64,000 nucleotides of DNA from Nipponacmea schrenckii. Taxonomy: Eukaryota > Mollusca > Gastropoda > Lottiidae. The stretch lies in assembly GCA_030562195.1 (NCBI GenBank), contig CM060202.1, forward strand, positions 4,898,001-4,962,000, in the 5' to 3' direction. The notes under the pieces are model-generated. The model was not told where the DNA came from. It saw only the letters and a program-made list of their open reading frames with translations, and did no database searches. Of this stretch, positions 24,568 to 34,992 are shown piece by piece. Position 1 is the stretch's first letter. Every line of letters starts with the position of its first letter. The position numbers and the translations under genes were made by a program.

Positions 24568-25094
24568 CTACAAAGTTTGTGTAGTGTTTGATGAACTACA
24601 ACAAGTTTTTGCGTACTGTCTGGTAAAATATAAGCGTTGCGTACTGCACATGCTGTTGTTTATCATGTAGATACTATCATAAGGATATAACTGTTGCGAT
24701 TGTCAAACCATATAATATTGTGAATCCTATGTATTCGGTGCAGCGAAAAAGTAGATAGGACAAAGCAATATTTAAATCACATAAATAAGAAAAGGGTTAG
24801 GGAACACTTATCTTTCTCACAAAGTTTTGGTAACTTAAGGTAGCCGTTGATTGTTATTGACATTTGCACAGTCGTGATGTTCCATCCATTAGGTAAACAC
24901 TGAAAAAGTTCTGTTAAAGATTTAACTAAATATTTACCAAATGCATTTTTTTCAATTTTGTAAGTTAACAGAGAAAAGGGGTAAAACATTGTGATTTTGT
25001 TACTGGACAGATTAAAAGTAAAATATTGCGATATCATTATATGTTACTGGATGAAGAAAAGGACAAATATGAGAATGTGTTACTGGATACATAG
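24568..25094. other. Downstream flank of receptor copy 2
   Basis: No gene. 24774-24835 resembles 15135-15190 after copy 1, and 24970-25080 holds two or three units of the degenerate TTACTGGA repeat seen at 16.2-16.7 kb. The 7TM gene present after copy 1 has no counterpart here. Confidence 0.5.
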
Positions 25095-25212
25095 AGGTTA
25101 TCCTATGGCTACGAGTGGATATGGTTTTTATGCCATGAGTAGCCACGAGAGAAAATATCACAAGCACGAGTGGCATAAAAATCATATCCACGAGTTAGCC
25201 ATTGGATAACCT
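25095..25212. repeat. Foldback element with arms of about 45 bp
   Basis: The left arm starts AGGTTATCCTATGGCTACGA; the right arm, reverse complemented, starts AGGTTATCCAATGGCTAACT. Both continue through GTGGATATG(G/A)TTTTTATGCCA. The loop is only about 25 bases. Palindromic MITE or hairpin; no coding content. Confidence 0.8.
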
Positions 25213-25261
25213 ATTTATCCTAAACCTAATATGAAAAATAAAAATTTCAAATTTACTGATA

Positions 25262-25530
25262 AATAAAGCGCATGAGTTGAACGATGACAGCCTTTGGCCC
25301 CGCCCATCGAATACCAAAATAGTTATTCAATGTCCTGTTTTTTAACGGGAAACAAGAATATAATTTTAACCAACTGAAAAATTTTGATTTTTTTTTTATC
25401 TAGTATGCATCACAGACATAGTACATAAAAAACTCATCTAAAACAAATGGTTCTAATGGAAATAAGCAAATGCGTTAAACGATGACAGCCTTTGGCCCCA
25501 ACCATCGAACACCAATATGTTTATTCAATG
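25262..25530. repeat. Direct repeat with GATGACAGCCTTTGGCCCC
   Basis: The phrase GAACGATGACAGCCTTTGGC at about 25278 recurs at about 25478, followed by CCATCGAA(T/C)ACCAA and TTATTCAATG in both. The copies are about 200 bp apart. Non-coding. Confidence 0.75.
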
Positions 25531-25628
25531 GTCTACAAGAATATCACTTTTATCCAACTAAAAATTTGAAATGTACTATGTCTCTGATGCATTCTAGATC
25601 AAAAAAAATAAATTCAAATTTTTAGTTG
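25368..25628. mobile_element. Inverted-repeat element (MITE-like)
   Basis: The left arm (about 25370-25427) contains CCAACTGAAAAATTTTGA, a T-run, ATCTAGTATGCATCACAGAC and ATAGTAC. The right arm (about 25571-25628) reads the same on the opposite strand with few changes (ATCTAGAATGCATCAGAGAC). No open frame. Confidence 0.65.
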
Positions 25629-26054
25629 GATGAGTGTCGTGTTGTTTTCTTTTGAAATCATATAGGAAGTGTCGCCCCGGGAGCAAAAATCGAATGCAAC
25701 CACCTCGCAGATTCTCGTTAATATACACTGTTCACGTGATGTCCTTCAACATTTCTGACAGTTCAGAGATTATTTATCCAACCTGCTTCGATTTGTACAA
25801 ATCACAAAAAGCCCATATTAAAGAAATACATAAATAGTTTTCATGCAGGCCTCAGTGCGGGACAATATCTTAGAATAAACATTTTAGCACTAAAAATTAA
25901 GGTGTCTCTGTTTTGTCAACTTTTTGTTATTCTCAGAGACAAACTGCTCCACAAATTCTAAATTGCTATCCAATTTTGTTCTATAGGGCAAAACACTTCC
26001 ATGCAAAAAAAATAAATTAATTCGGAACCTGAACAACCTTGTTATATCTATGAC

Positions 26055-26190
26055 AATCTTTATCATGTGGTGCTATTTGGTCGGGGACATCTCTAGGTCG
26101 AATTGTCTAAGAAAACAATGAAAAGTCGTTATTTGCGGTCCAATTGATCGGGTTTCCGGTGGGCGAGTTGTCTAGTTAATGATAAAGATT
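26055..26190. mobile_element. Possible small TIR element
   Basis: AATCTTTATCAT (26055-26066) and its exact reverse complement ATGATAAAGATT (26179-26190) bound a stretch with GGTCGAATTGTCTAA and GGCGAGTTGTCTAG. The latter resemble phrases common in molluscan repeats, from memory. Non-coding. Confidence 0.35.
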
Positions 26191-26446
26191 ACCTTTATGT
26201 ACACACGAGAAGGGACATATTTCTTCAGGTGACGATTAGAAAAAAAACAAAGAAACTAGATAGCATGCAATTTAGCAATCAAGTACATGTACTACAAAAA
26301 TATCATATGAAAATTTTCGGTCGTTTGAGATCGAAAATTACATACGGCAATTTAAAAAAAAAAAAACAAAAAAAAAGAAACAATTATATTTTTGATTATA
26401 TCCGTGCGGCGAATCCGTCGACCAATCAATTCATTTGGTGTGGCCT

Positions 26447-26575
26447 TAGTAGTATAGTTCCAACAAATCAACATTTTCATGATAAAATGAAAGTCCAGAG
26501 TATTGTGTTTTACATTGTATTTACAAAGACAAAAAATGTATTACTTAATAATTATAGCTCCATTTAACGTTGCAA
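26447..26575 (-). mobile_element. 3'-end fragment of the LINE family seen at 19.6 kb
   Basis: Matches 19611-19740 closely, including AAAATGAAAGTCCAGAGTAT, TGTATTTACAAAGA and ATAGCTCCATT(T/A)AACGTTG. No RT sequence accompanies it. Confidence 0.6.
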
Positions 26576-26629
26576 TTTAAAACTTTCGGATTTTTCAACC
26601 CGGTTTCTCCTTGTCAGTGATTCAGGTCG

Positions 26630-26872
26630 GACAGACTGACATGGAAAAAGCGTCTAGTCGTTCGGATGGGACAATAAACCGTGTGCTACAGGCTATGTAC
26701 GTTAAAGATCCCTCGACTGTTGGAAATCGCAAAAAAAGTGTAGGCTAATGCCGCGGGCCTGGCAAAATTTCCCTCATTGCACACTGTATGGCGTTGCCCG
26801 TTATCATTAGCCCATAAGGTGTAGAAGAGTAGGTCGTAAAACTCCATTCATTTAATTTCATTTGTTATTAAA
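26630..26872. mobile_element. SINE-like dispersed repeat, most complete copy
   Basis: Contains, in order, GACATGGAAAAAGCGTCTAG, ACAATAAACCGTGTGCTACA, TTAAAGATCCCTCGACTGTT, GGCAAAATTTCCCTCATTGC, GTTATCATTAGCCCATAAGG and GTAGGTCGTAAAACTCCATT, ending in an ATTTCATTT-type tail. Parts recur at 26930-27000, 30640-30722, 39556-39612 and 59785-59935. No promoter box of tRNA type was identified, so the SINE class is tentative. Confidence 0.7.
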
Positions 26873-26929
26873 AATGTTGATATAAAATGAATATGACTGT
26901 TAGTGGGCGTATATTGTGCCCATCGTCCA

Positions 26930-27000
26930 TGGGCTGACATGGAAAAGACGCCTTGTCATTCGGATTCGACAATAAACCGAGACCCCTGTGTGCTACAGAC
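26930..27000. mobile_element. Partial copy of the SINE-like repeat
   Basis: GCTGACATGGAAAAGACGCC, then ACAATAAACCGAGACCCCTG and TGTGCTACAGAC, corresponding to the first third of the 26630-26872 copy. Confidence 0.65.
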
Positions 27001-27707
27001 TCAACAAGTTCTGGTTTTATAAATACATGTATATAGAGGCGGATATAGTGTAAAAAGAGTTTTAATTTCTGAATTATGTATGAGAAATGTGAAACTTATA
27101 CAAAGAAATCTCAATCTCAACGCAATTATAAAATATATATAAAGTGGTTACATGAAGAAAACAAATCAAGCAAATCAATCAATCAATAATCAAAATAGAT
27201 AAATAAAGAACTTGTAGCGATTGTTACGACCTTTTAAGCAAAGGGGTATATCATCCATAATTCGATTTAATATGGGACCTATCTAAATTAGATCGCTTGG
27301 AAACAGAAGGTTGTACAATCGTCGAAACAACATATAGAAACCTTATAGTCCGAAGTGTATGAATAGCGGTAAAAAGTAAAACTATATATTTAGACGCCAA
27401 TAAATCGCATGTTAATGTGGTTGCTAAGAATAAGTTCACGCTATGCTTTGTAAAACGAAATGTTGTCACTGAAAGCAATCGAATCAATTGCTACAAATCC
27501 CAGAACATAAAAGGTGAAAAACTATTTCTAGAGACATAAAGAATAGAAAACATCAATATAACACCGTCCTATTAATGAAGGCTTTAGGTTAAATACATCA
27601 TTCGATCTAAACTAAATTAAACTAGAGGGTTTTCACCTCGACTACTTCTACTGATAACATTACAAATACATTTTATAATAGAAGACTACAAGTTACACAG
27701 TAAATGC

Positions 27708-27998
27708 TATTATTTACATCAGTAATGTAACGAACAATTCAGACAACGAGTCCACGATAAATAACAGTGATACATGCTTAAATTTGATACCTTTATCATT
27801 TAAATTTCTCTTTTACAGACGTCTATTTTATCCCTCAATGCTGCAGCTGTATCTCGAATATGTTCTGCAGATGACGCAATAGATTCTTCGAAAGTTGAGT
27901 CTGTTTGCAAAGAATTTTGGGTCACTTCACACTCCCTTGCCTTTTCGATAGTAACATCAGGCTCTGCAGTATTATTTACATCAGTAATATAATGAACA
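27708..27998 (-). pseudogene. Fragment of the TRIM-NHL gene (coiled-coil segment) flanked by direct repeats
   Basis: 27819-27970 matches the coiled-coil part of the TRIM gene (about 29511-29660) at the DNA level: GACGTCTATTTTATCCCTCA, ATGCTGCAGCTGT, GAATTTTGGGTCACTTC and CTCCCTTGCCTTTTCGAT. It lacks the RING, B-box and NHL parts and is interrupted relative to the parent by an indel, so it cannot make the protein. It is flanked by direct repeats TATTTACATCAGTAAT(G/A)TAA at about 27710 and 27972. Confidence 0.8.
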
Positions 27999-28431
27999 TG
28001 TCATGCATTTAATTCAGAAAACGAAAAAAAAACTTGAACTTTACTGTTTAGTCCACAAGAGTATTCAAGCACTAGGAAAGCTGACACTTTCTTAAAGGTA
28101 CAGACGCGATGTGGGCGATTCAGATCTCGAATTTGGGATATATATGTATGACTTATTCGTATAGTCGACGTACTTGGTACAGTGATACACCCCGATCGTT
28201 AGTTATTCTTATCCTATCCATATTTCCCAAATGCATAGAGTTCGCCGAGCTCTTCTTAAACTGACAGTGATAAGACGATTAACAATGAAATGACACGACA
28301 TACAGAAGAAGTAGTCTAAACATCGTTATGAACATCAACTTTTATAAGTCTTCTTTCAGTTGTTTCTCAGCAGCTTCACAGCATTTGGCACACATGCATT
28401 TTACTGCAAAGCGTACTTTGACATTTCCCGG

Positions 28432-30303
28432 TCATTCGTACGTGAAGAGTTTAACCATACCATCACTTTGGACAATGATTAATTTATTGTCCGGTGTAAT
28501 GTGGATTGCAACTGGACGAACCAATTCATTTTCACTTCCAAGAATGAACCGTTGAAACTGTCCTCGATTGGTTATCAGATGAATCCGACTGTTTGAGTAA
28601 TCAACAATAAAAATGTTACCTATATTATCAACACATAAATCTTGCGGGTGACGTAAAATATGTGCACCCTGGGGTTTGTATTCGAACACCAGTTGGCCCT
28701 CTTTAGAAATTCCCTTCACCGATCCCTGAGCCACATCTGTTATGTACATATTACCATTCTTGTCGAAAGTTGAATACCTGGGTTCCTGAAACAGTTGCAA
28801 ACCCTGGCCATCAATGCTAAACGATTGTAATATAGCACCTTCGATATCGATGACATCGATGGATTTCTCTTCCATACAGCTGACCAAAAGTTTGTCCAGA
28901 AGGTTCGCCATGGATATACTGTCGTATTGCTTCTCAGTCTTGAGTTTCCTTCTCAGTCTAATATCGTTAGCTGTTCCAAGAAAGAAGATAAATTTCTTCA
29001 ATATCGTGATGGCCACCTCATTCCTTCCGGTACATGTGATATCTCGTGGTTCCTCGCTGATTTGAATATGGTCAATGAGATTACCTTCAATACTGAATTT
29101 TTGGACACGCTTATTGTTACAGTCAACTACAATAATTTCCTCCCTGGATGTACAAGTGACGCCCCAGGACGACAGACCTGCATCAGTGTTGCAATCTTCA
29201 ATTTCAATTTCCCCAAGCGATTTGAAGTCTTTTTGTATTGCTTGTGCTATAGGGTCCACAACGAAGTTCACCTTAACCAAAGCGTTTTCCTGCTTTCCTG
29301 ATTCATTCATACCATTAATGTTATCTTTGATAGAAGAAAATACTTCCAAGATTTCAGAATCATTTCCATATTTCACCACAGCATCAAACCGATCAGCTCG
29401 TGATTTAAGTAAGGTGGAGTGATCTGCATTCGGCCGCTCCGTTTTCGAAAGTTTGGTACGCATTGCGTTTCCGTCACGTTCTAACTTATCTAAAATTTCT
29501 CGTTCACAGACGTCTATTTTATCCCTCAATGCTGCAGCTGTAGCTCGAATTTGTTCCGCAGATGACGCGATAGATTCTTCCAAAACTGTTAAGGAATCTG
29601 ATTGTAAAGAATTTTGGGTCACTTCGCACTCCCTTGCCTTTTCGATGGTAGCGTCAAGTTCTTCACTGTGAAAGTTCATTGCCTCATCTACAGTCGTAAC
29701 TGATCGACATGCTTTGTGAGATTCCAAGCAAATTCCACATAAAGCAATCTTGCATCTATCACAGTAAAATTTTACAATTTCTCTTTCATGACTTCTACAG
29801 GTGGTTGATTTTTGACGTTTAGTTATATCTTCTACTGACATTGTCCGTAATTCATCCAATGGAATGACCGAATGTCTCGAGGTAGCTCTGCCATTGAGAT
29901 GAACTGTCTTACATGTTTGACACATGGATTCAAAGCAGTCCGTACACCAGTCAATCGCTGGCGATTCGGTATCACTCCGTTCACATATATCGCACAATTT
30001 GTCCACATTGAAAATGCTGATAACTTCAGATAACCTGTTGACGAAACTGTCATCTTTAAAATTATCGGTATACGGTTCGACCGAATCTTGTGGTATTTGA
30101 ATACCTATGCCACAGCGAGGACATTGAAAACTTTGTTTACCATTTTGTTGATTAGCCTCTAACTCCTCCAGAATGTGGCTATTCAGACACGACTTACAAA
30201 AAGTGTGAAGGCAAGGCAGACATTTGGGTGAAATAGTAGGCCTATCACATATTCCACACGAACACAAATCAATTGAGACTTGTCCTGCTCCTTCGGTTGC
30301 CAT
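28432..30303 (-). CDS. TRIM-NHL protein (RING, two B-boxes, coiled coil, NHL repeats)
   Basis: Intronless, 623 aa, start ATG at 30303. RING finger at residues 16-64: Cys16/Cys19, Cys31-x-His33, Cys36/Cys39, Cys61/Cys64. B-box 1 is about 104-144 (CDIC...CTDC...CQTC...H). B-box 2 is about 169-202 (CRSH...CDRC...CGIC...H). A coiled coil follows (about 205-320). The last 250 residues are NHL/beta-propeller-like repeats, for example HPQDLCVDNIGNIFIVDYSN and RPVAIHITPDNKLIIVQSDG. By family it is a RING E3 ubiquitin ligase that oligomerises through the coiled coil and binds RNA or protein through the propeller. The architecture matches TRIM2/3/56/71-like proteins, which are strongly expanded in molluscs; no one-to-one orthologue is claimed. 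A fragment of the same sequence lies 3' at 27.8 kb. Confidence 0.93.
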   Translation of the reverse strand: MATEGAGQVSIDLCSCGICDRPTISPKCLPCLHTFCKSCLNSHILEELEANQQNGKQSFQCPRCGIGIQIPQDSVEPYTDNFKDDSFVNRLSEVISIFNVDKLCDICERSDTESPAIDWCTDCFESMCQTCKTVHLNGRATSRHSVIPLDELRTMSVEDITKRQKSTTCRSHEREIVKFYCDRCKIALCGICLESHKACRSVTTVDEAMNFHSEELDATIEKARECEVTQNSLQSDSLTVLEESIASSAEQIRATAAALRDKIDVCEREILDKLERDGNAMRTKLSKTERPNADHSTLLKSRADRFDAVVKYGNDSEILEVFSSIKDNINGMNESGKQENALVKVNFVVDPIAQAIQKDFKSLGEIEIEDCNTDAGLSSWGVTCTSREEIIVVDCNNKRVQKFSIEGNLIDHIQISEEPRDITCTGRNEVAITILKKFIFFLGTANDIRLRRKLKTEKQYDSISMANLLDKLLVSCMEEKSIDVIDIEGAILQSFSIDGQGLQLFQEPRYSTFDKNGNMYITDVAQGSVKGISKEGQLVFEYKPQGAHILRHPQDLCVDNIGNIFIVDYSNSRIHLITNRGQFQRFILGSENELVRPVAIHITPDNKLIIVQSDGMVKLFTYE

Positions 30304-30639
30304 TTTCGATCAGCAGCTCGTTGTGTTGTTCCAGATAAAACGATACATGATACTGATCTTAATACAAGTTTCTTCTACAAAGCAGTTTCAAACGTTTACC
30401 TGCCCACTTTGTCCTTCCAAATCGCCCTACTGGTTAAGAACATTTTTATCAACACATTGGGTATTTTGCCAAGTAAGGATCACCGAACCAAAATATCATT
30501 ACCCTGTAAAATATAAGAGAACAATATAGATTAATATATTGTAATATAAACCAATGATCGCCTTAAAGCAAACTGATTTGTGTTCAAATCACAATTTATC
30601 TACTAATACACGTATAATAAGAACAAAATAACAAATGGG

Positions 30640-30722
30640 ATGAGATGAATGCCCCACTCATCTGCACCTAATGGGCTAATGAAGACGGGCAAAGCCAGGC
30701 AGTGTGCAATGGGGAAAGTTTG
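30640..30722. mobile_element. Partial SINE-like repeat (opposite orientation)
   Basis: ATGGGATGAGATGAATG, CATCTGCACCTAATGGGCTA, ATGAAGACGGGCAAAGCCAG and GTGTGCAATGGGGAAA are the reverse-complement counterpart of the tail half of the 26630-26872 copy. Confidence 0.7.
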
Positions 30723-31898
30723 TACTCTTTGTTACTTTTCACTATAGATTCATTTGAAATTTTGAGAGTTGCGCCCTGCGTTTCTGCTTCTATTTTGGCT
30801 CGGGAAGACATCATGCATTGTAAATTTGAATGAATCTATCATCTACACAGTCCGTTGTTCAGGCACTTTTCCGACAGCTACTTGTTAAAAAAACCTGGTG
30901 AAAAAACCCGTTGCGTTACTCCGAAAAGGAACATTCCCTTTAGGTTATCGTGTTAGACACGATGTCCCTAAATAGTCGCGTAGATGCTGTTACCATAACA
31001 CTTTAAGAGTGCTTAACGTATTTGCAAGCTTTCCCGTTAAAAATTATAGTAACATCACGGTCAGTAGGGTTGTTCTTTTAAAATGTGTGACATTGGCCCT
31101 TAGTTCTTATCAATTATTGTTAGATATCGTCTCATCAAAATCAAATCATATTGTCAAATCTTAAATAACAAAATAAATCTATAATCAAATTATATATGAC
31201 CGATTGGACGGTTAGCAAACTATTGGTGTCATAAACCATTCAAGAAAATTGATCCGCAGATAATAAGAGATTATATAGGTTACAAGCAATATCGATACAT
31301 TGGACTGATAGCAGATCAGTTTACGCTTCGAAATTACACACTCTAGGGTTAAAACACAAATAAGACCATCTTTCCAAAATTTTGGGCTTCTTTTCGCAAT
31401 GGAAAGTTCAATCATGTGCTTGTTGAGAGTGTGCAGACTATATTTCGCTTTCGAAATCAGTAACAACTAGAACTGTGAACAGTTCCGAGAGTGGCAAACA
31501 ACCTCTATGGGTTCAAAAAATATACGCGAAGTTTTATTATGTAATATTGTTACACCACAGTTGAAAGTTAATTGCATATTAATGAGAAAGTTTTTAATGT
31601 TCCATCATAAAAATATTTAAGGTAAGAATTGTCAATAATATTTATTTTTGTGAATAAAACAAGAGGTTGAAATTTATCTACTATATCAAACATGGATAGA
31701 TGTTGTTAGGTTAAAATAAAAACTATATAATCAGAGTAACAATAATTAAATCTCTGTAGCTCGTATTGGGGTGTTTGAAGCCAAAATATGTGCCACATAC
31801 ATAAACCATCTACATACGTGAAAATTCCTTAAGCGTTATTTAGTTATTGGGCGATAAAATACTGGACAACATTATTTGGATAACAATTAATTCAAGAA

Positions 31899-32060
31899 AT
31901 AACTTGTGACATTTCGACGAAGGTACTTACATTTTATCACTAATTGAAAAAGACGAGAGTACCTTCATCGAAACGTCGCAAGTTATGTATTAAAGTTAGC
32001 ACTTCCGTCTTTACAAGCAATGATAAAACGAATGTACCTTCGTCGAACGTCGCAATTTGT
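31899..32060. repeat. Three copies of a 28-bp motif, one inverted
   Basis: ATAACTTGTGACATTTCGAC (31899 on) is inverted relative to GTACCTTCATCGAAACGTCG (31959 on), which has a direct repeat GTACCTTCGTCGAACGTCGC at 32034. About 25 of 28 positions match between the inverted pair. The 31899-31986 part can form a hairpin. Confidence 0.75.
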
Positions 32061-32899
32061 GTATTAAAATAATTATAGTTATGCATATGATTGTGGCCCG
32101 TTACATACTGGTAATACACTTTTAGACTATTATGATATGTCAGTCTATTCATAAAATTATGTTTAAGTTATGCCCTTTCAGTAGATTACATTCTTAGGTC
32201 GTAGTTACAATATAGTTGTATATTAAGGCTATTATACCTGATAAAAAGACAACTGTAAAGAAAACCACACATGAAAATTTCTTATTGTATTCTTGACATG
32301 CACTCGATGATCATTCAAGATATGGGTTTGCACTAAACACCTTCGTTATAGAATAAATAAATAGCAGTCAAACTTGCATTAAGATGAAGGTTTAAAATTG
32401 CTTGCTGGGGGAATGTGCTTAACAGAGGTATGATGCACCCAAGGAATGATTGACAAGTAGAATGAGAATAGTGTATTTATGTATTCAATTCCGTAATTTC
32501 TTTATAAATGAAATGTATATTATGCATGTTATAATAACATGGTTTGGACACACAGTTGATACCCTAAGAAATAAAATACAACTACAGCCAAATAGTCGAA
32601 GGATAGTAGGGCCTATAGTGTGATATCAGAGTAAGAATGTGGAGGATTATTTTTCTAGTATTCTCTATTATACTTCAATGAATGATAATAACATTGCAAA
32701 CCAATTATATTGTATATTCGAACAAAATGCATTGAAGTAAAAAACGCTGCATAAACTTACCTTAAATCTCTAATTCAATCTAATCCCACAGCATATATTA
32801 AGTCACCGATTAAAGTATATGAACTGAATATCCCTCATAGAGTATCTTTGTCAGGGTATATTGTATTAATATTTCTTTTGTCAATATTTGTAGATAAAT

Positions 32900-33290
32900 C
32901 AAGAATGTCAAATACATTAATAGCTATCATAAATACAACAGGCTAAAACACGTCCCCTTGTCGTACCCCGGGTGTGATCGACTAATAATAAGCCATTTGT
33001 ACTTAATTGAATATCGTTTTAGGTCAAGCTATTTCTTTTAGGGTTACCGATATATATCGATGTTTTCTATGGGAGCTAGCTGATACCGGTTTTACACAAT
33101 TTGATTACTTTAATGGTTGTAGCAATGAGGTATAAAAGGATGTTGCTTCTAAATCTTCGTTTTGGTATAGATTTGCTTTTAATCGTTTGTGAAACTGATC
33201 CCATACATGGTCCGAGAAACTTAACATGATTCTGGTGGATTATCGCCTAAGGCGGGACCAGGAAGAAATATTCCATTTTCGGGGAAGATA
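32900..33290 (-). mobile_element. Possible degenerate reverse-transcriptase remnant
   Basis: On the minus strand a TPGVRQGDVF-like phrase (about 32945-32975) resembles the GVRQGD block of LINE RTs. It is followed by weak coding-like sequence (IAINVFDILDLSTN) with stops. Upstream, KANLYQNEDLEATSFYTSLL is in another frame. Too decayed to classify. Confidence 0.3.
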
Positions 33291-33568
33291 GCGAACCCTT
33301 CCAGTTAATTATCTATTGCTGATCGACAAACACGTATTTCGAAATTCGTAGACGAAATACGCAACATGACTGTTTTAAAACCCATAGAATTAGTTATGTT
33401 TATTACATATAATAATATGATACATTTATCAATAACAATAAATAACAATAACGGAAGGTGTCAACTAAACAAGAATGTTAACTGTTTTGTAATCTAACAG
33501 TTTGAAATCATAAAAAACACAATGTTTTTAGCACTATTTTATCAGCGATAGCTGATTAAAGATCACAT

Positions 33569-34495
33569 TTAATGGCGATACCATCTGTTCAAACCAAACC
33601 CAATTCTAGGACGAAAAGATGGAAGGTCTTTACAATGAATCTCACTAAATGCACTGTCACTTTCGGTGATGTTGTTCAAATTCTCACAAGAAGCTCCCGA
33701 AGATTCACCAGTCTTGTTGCATGAAGAATTACCTTCAAAGATACCACTTGATTCTTCACTGGACGATCGAAGCCACCGAGACTGTTCATTCAAAGACTTT
33801 TCAGTGGTCTGCTCTGTACATGAAGATTGTGTCAAACGGCTTGATGATTCCTGAGACACTAATGATGGATAAGACTCGTCGCTTGATTCATCGCTCGAGT
33901 TAAACCAGTTCTCTTCTATTTTCTGAAGTAATTCCTGACGTTTCTCAGCGCTCATCTTTCGGATGTTCGGTCTCCTACGATTCTTGTTCGACGAATTAGA
34001 TCGACTTTCGAAGTTGTCTTTAGATAGTATCGACTCTGGAACTACGAAATCTGTGGGATTCACTTTGGATAATTGGGTTAACCACTTCTCACATTTTTCA
34101 CGACACTGCATAGTCATTGGACTCGAAGCTGAAAAGGATTCGACTGGCGTTGTTTCATTAGAAAAAACTTCCTGTGATTTCTCACCAAAATCGACTTCAA
34201 TTTGTTGAGTTAAGACAGCCAACGCATTCACGTAACTTTCAATAGGAGAGATATGAGGAACAATGTCTTGAATTTCTTCGTAAATGTGGTCTTCGGCACC
34301 TTCTCCAAAAGCAGGTTCTGGTGTAGCAATAATACAGCAACTGTCTTCAGATGTCTTCGCGAAAGTAAGCTTTCGTGGAAAAATGACGTCGCTGTCTTCA
34401 TAATCCGGTAACCAGGATTTTCTAGGTGAAAAATATCGTCCAAAAGCAGGGGAAGCTTCTTCTTCGCCACGGATTTTCTTGAGTAGTCGAAACAT
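33569..34495 (-). CDS. Divergent member of the YEEI adaptor-like family, 308 aa
   Basis: Single coding exon, ATG at 34495, one base after a CTTTTCAG acceptor (34497-34498). A donor at 34693-34694 (CAG/GTATGT) and TATA at 34807-34814 give a short non-coding exon 1. Family features: basic N-terminus (MFRLLKKIRG), HIYEEIQDI with YEEI at residues 72-75, then the shared helix-like segment YVNALAVLTQQIEVDFGE, and Ser/Asp-rich stretches (SSDESSDESYPS, SSSEESSGIFEG, ESDSAFSEI). It lacks the RPLPxxP motif and the CPLC...CxC cluster; CREKC at 131-135 is the only close Cys pair. A basic helical stretch (RRRPNIRKMSAEKRQELLQK) is unique to it. Role unknown; membership rests on gene structure plus the YEEI/helix block. 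Confidence 0.72.
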   Translation of the reverse strand: MFRLLKKIRGEEEASPAFGRYFSPRKSWLPDYEDSDVIFPRKLTFAKTSEDSCCIIATPEPAFGEGAEDHIYEEIQDIVPHISPIESYVNALAVLTQQIEVDFGEKSQEVFSNETTPVESFSASSPMTMQCREKCEKWLTQLSKVNPTDFVVPESILSKDNFESRSNSSNKNRRRPNIRKMSAEKRQELLQKIEENWFNSSDESSDESYPSLVSQESSSRLTQSSCTEQTTEKSLNEQSRWLRSSSEESSGIFEGNSSCNKTGESSGASCENLNNITESDSAFSEIHCKDLPSFRPRIGFGLNRWYRH

Positions 34496-34806
34496 TCTGA
34501 AAAGAAGTAAATTATGATTTAAAAGTGATAGAACCTAAACAGTCAAATAAATCAAAGAGTGTGCTTGAAAACCAAGACAGCAACTTTACTTTGCCTTTTT
34601 CAATTAGATTAGGGCCTCCTGAATTCCATTCAAATATTGGTAAGCATTGCAACACGATGATGTATTTAGTTGATAAGTAAAACCGAATACATACCTGATA
34701 AAAACTATAAATTTAGGTAAACTAAATGTCAGAAAATAGACTTGGTGAGATCTTTACAGTTGTAAGATAATCCGAAGAATGTGGTTTATTTCGAAATTTC
34801 TGTTGG

Positions 34807-34814
34807 TTTTATAT
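34807..34814 (-). promoter_or_regulatory. TATA box of the 308-aa gene
   Basis: ATATAAAA-type sequence on the minus strand, about 110 bp upstream of the proposed exon 1 donor. Confidence 0.5.
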
Positions 34815-34895
34815 TTCCCGGGTTAAACATGGCATTATTTTCTCATCTGCCCCCTGTAGTGTCACCAAGGCATGCGACACAACTTCCTCCCCATG

Positions 34896-34992
34896 TCACG
34901 TCGCCCGCTTGTAACAACACCACTGATTGGTCAATGACATAAATGACACGTCTCCCTCTTGTAACAACAACTCTGGTTAGTCAATCAGATTA
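34896..34992. promoter_or_regulatory. 50-bp tandem promoter module upstream of the 308-aa gene
   Basis: Two copies at a 50-bp offset share CACGTC, CTTGTAACAACA and GGT(C/T)A(A/G)TCAAT-type sequence (ATTGGTCAATGA in copy 1, GGTTAGTCAATCA in copy 2). They lie 80-180 bp upstream of the TATA box, so they may be activator sites; an inverted CCAAT (ATTGG) is included. Confidence 0.45.

Larger units (their letters stand above)
30304..32890. other. Intergenic, no gene seen
   Basis: AT-rich, with stops in all frames. Holds one partial SINE-like copy (30640-30722) and an inverted/direct repeat group (31899-32060), listed separately. Promoter elements of the TRIM gene should lie in the first few hundred bases, but no clear TATA box was found. 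Confidence 0.4.
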
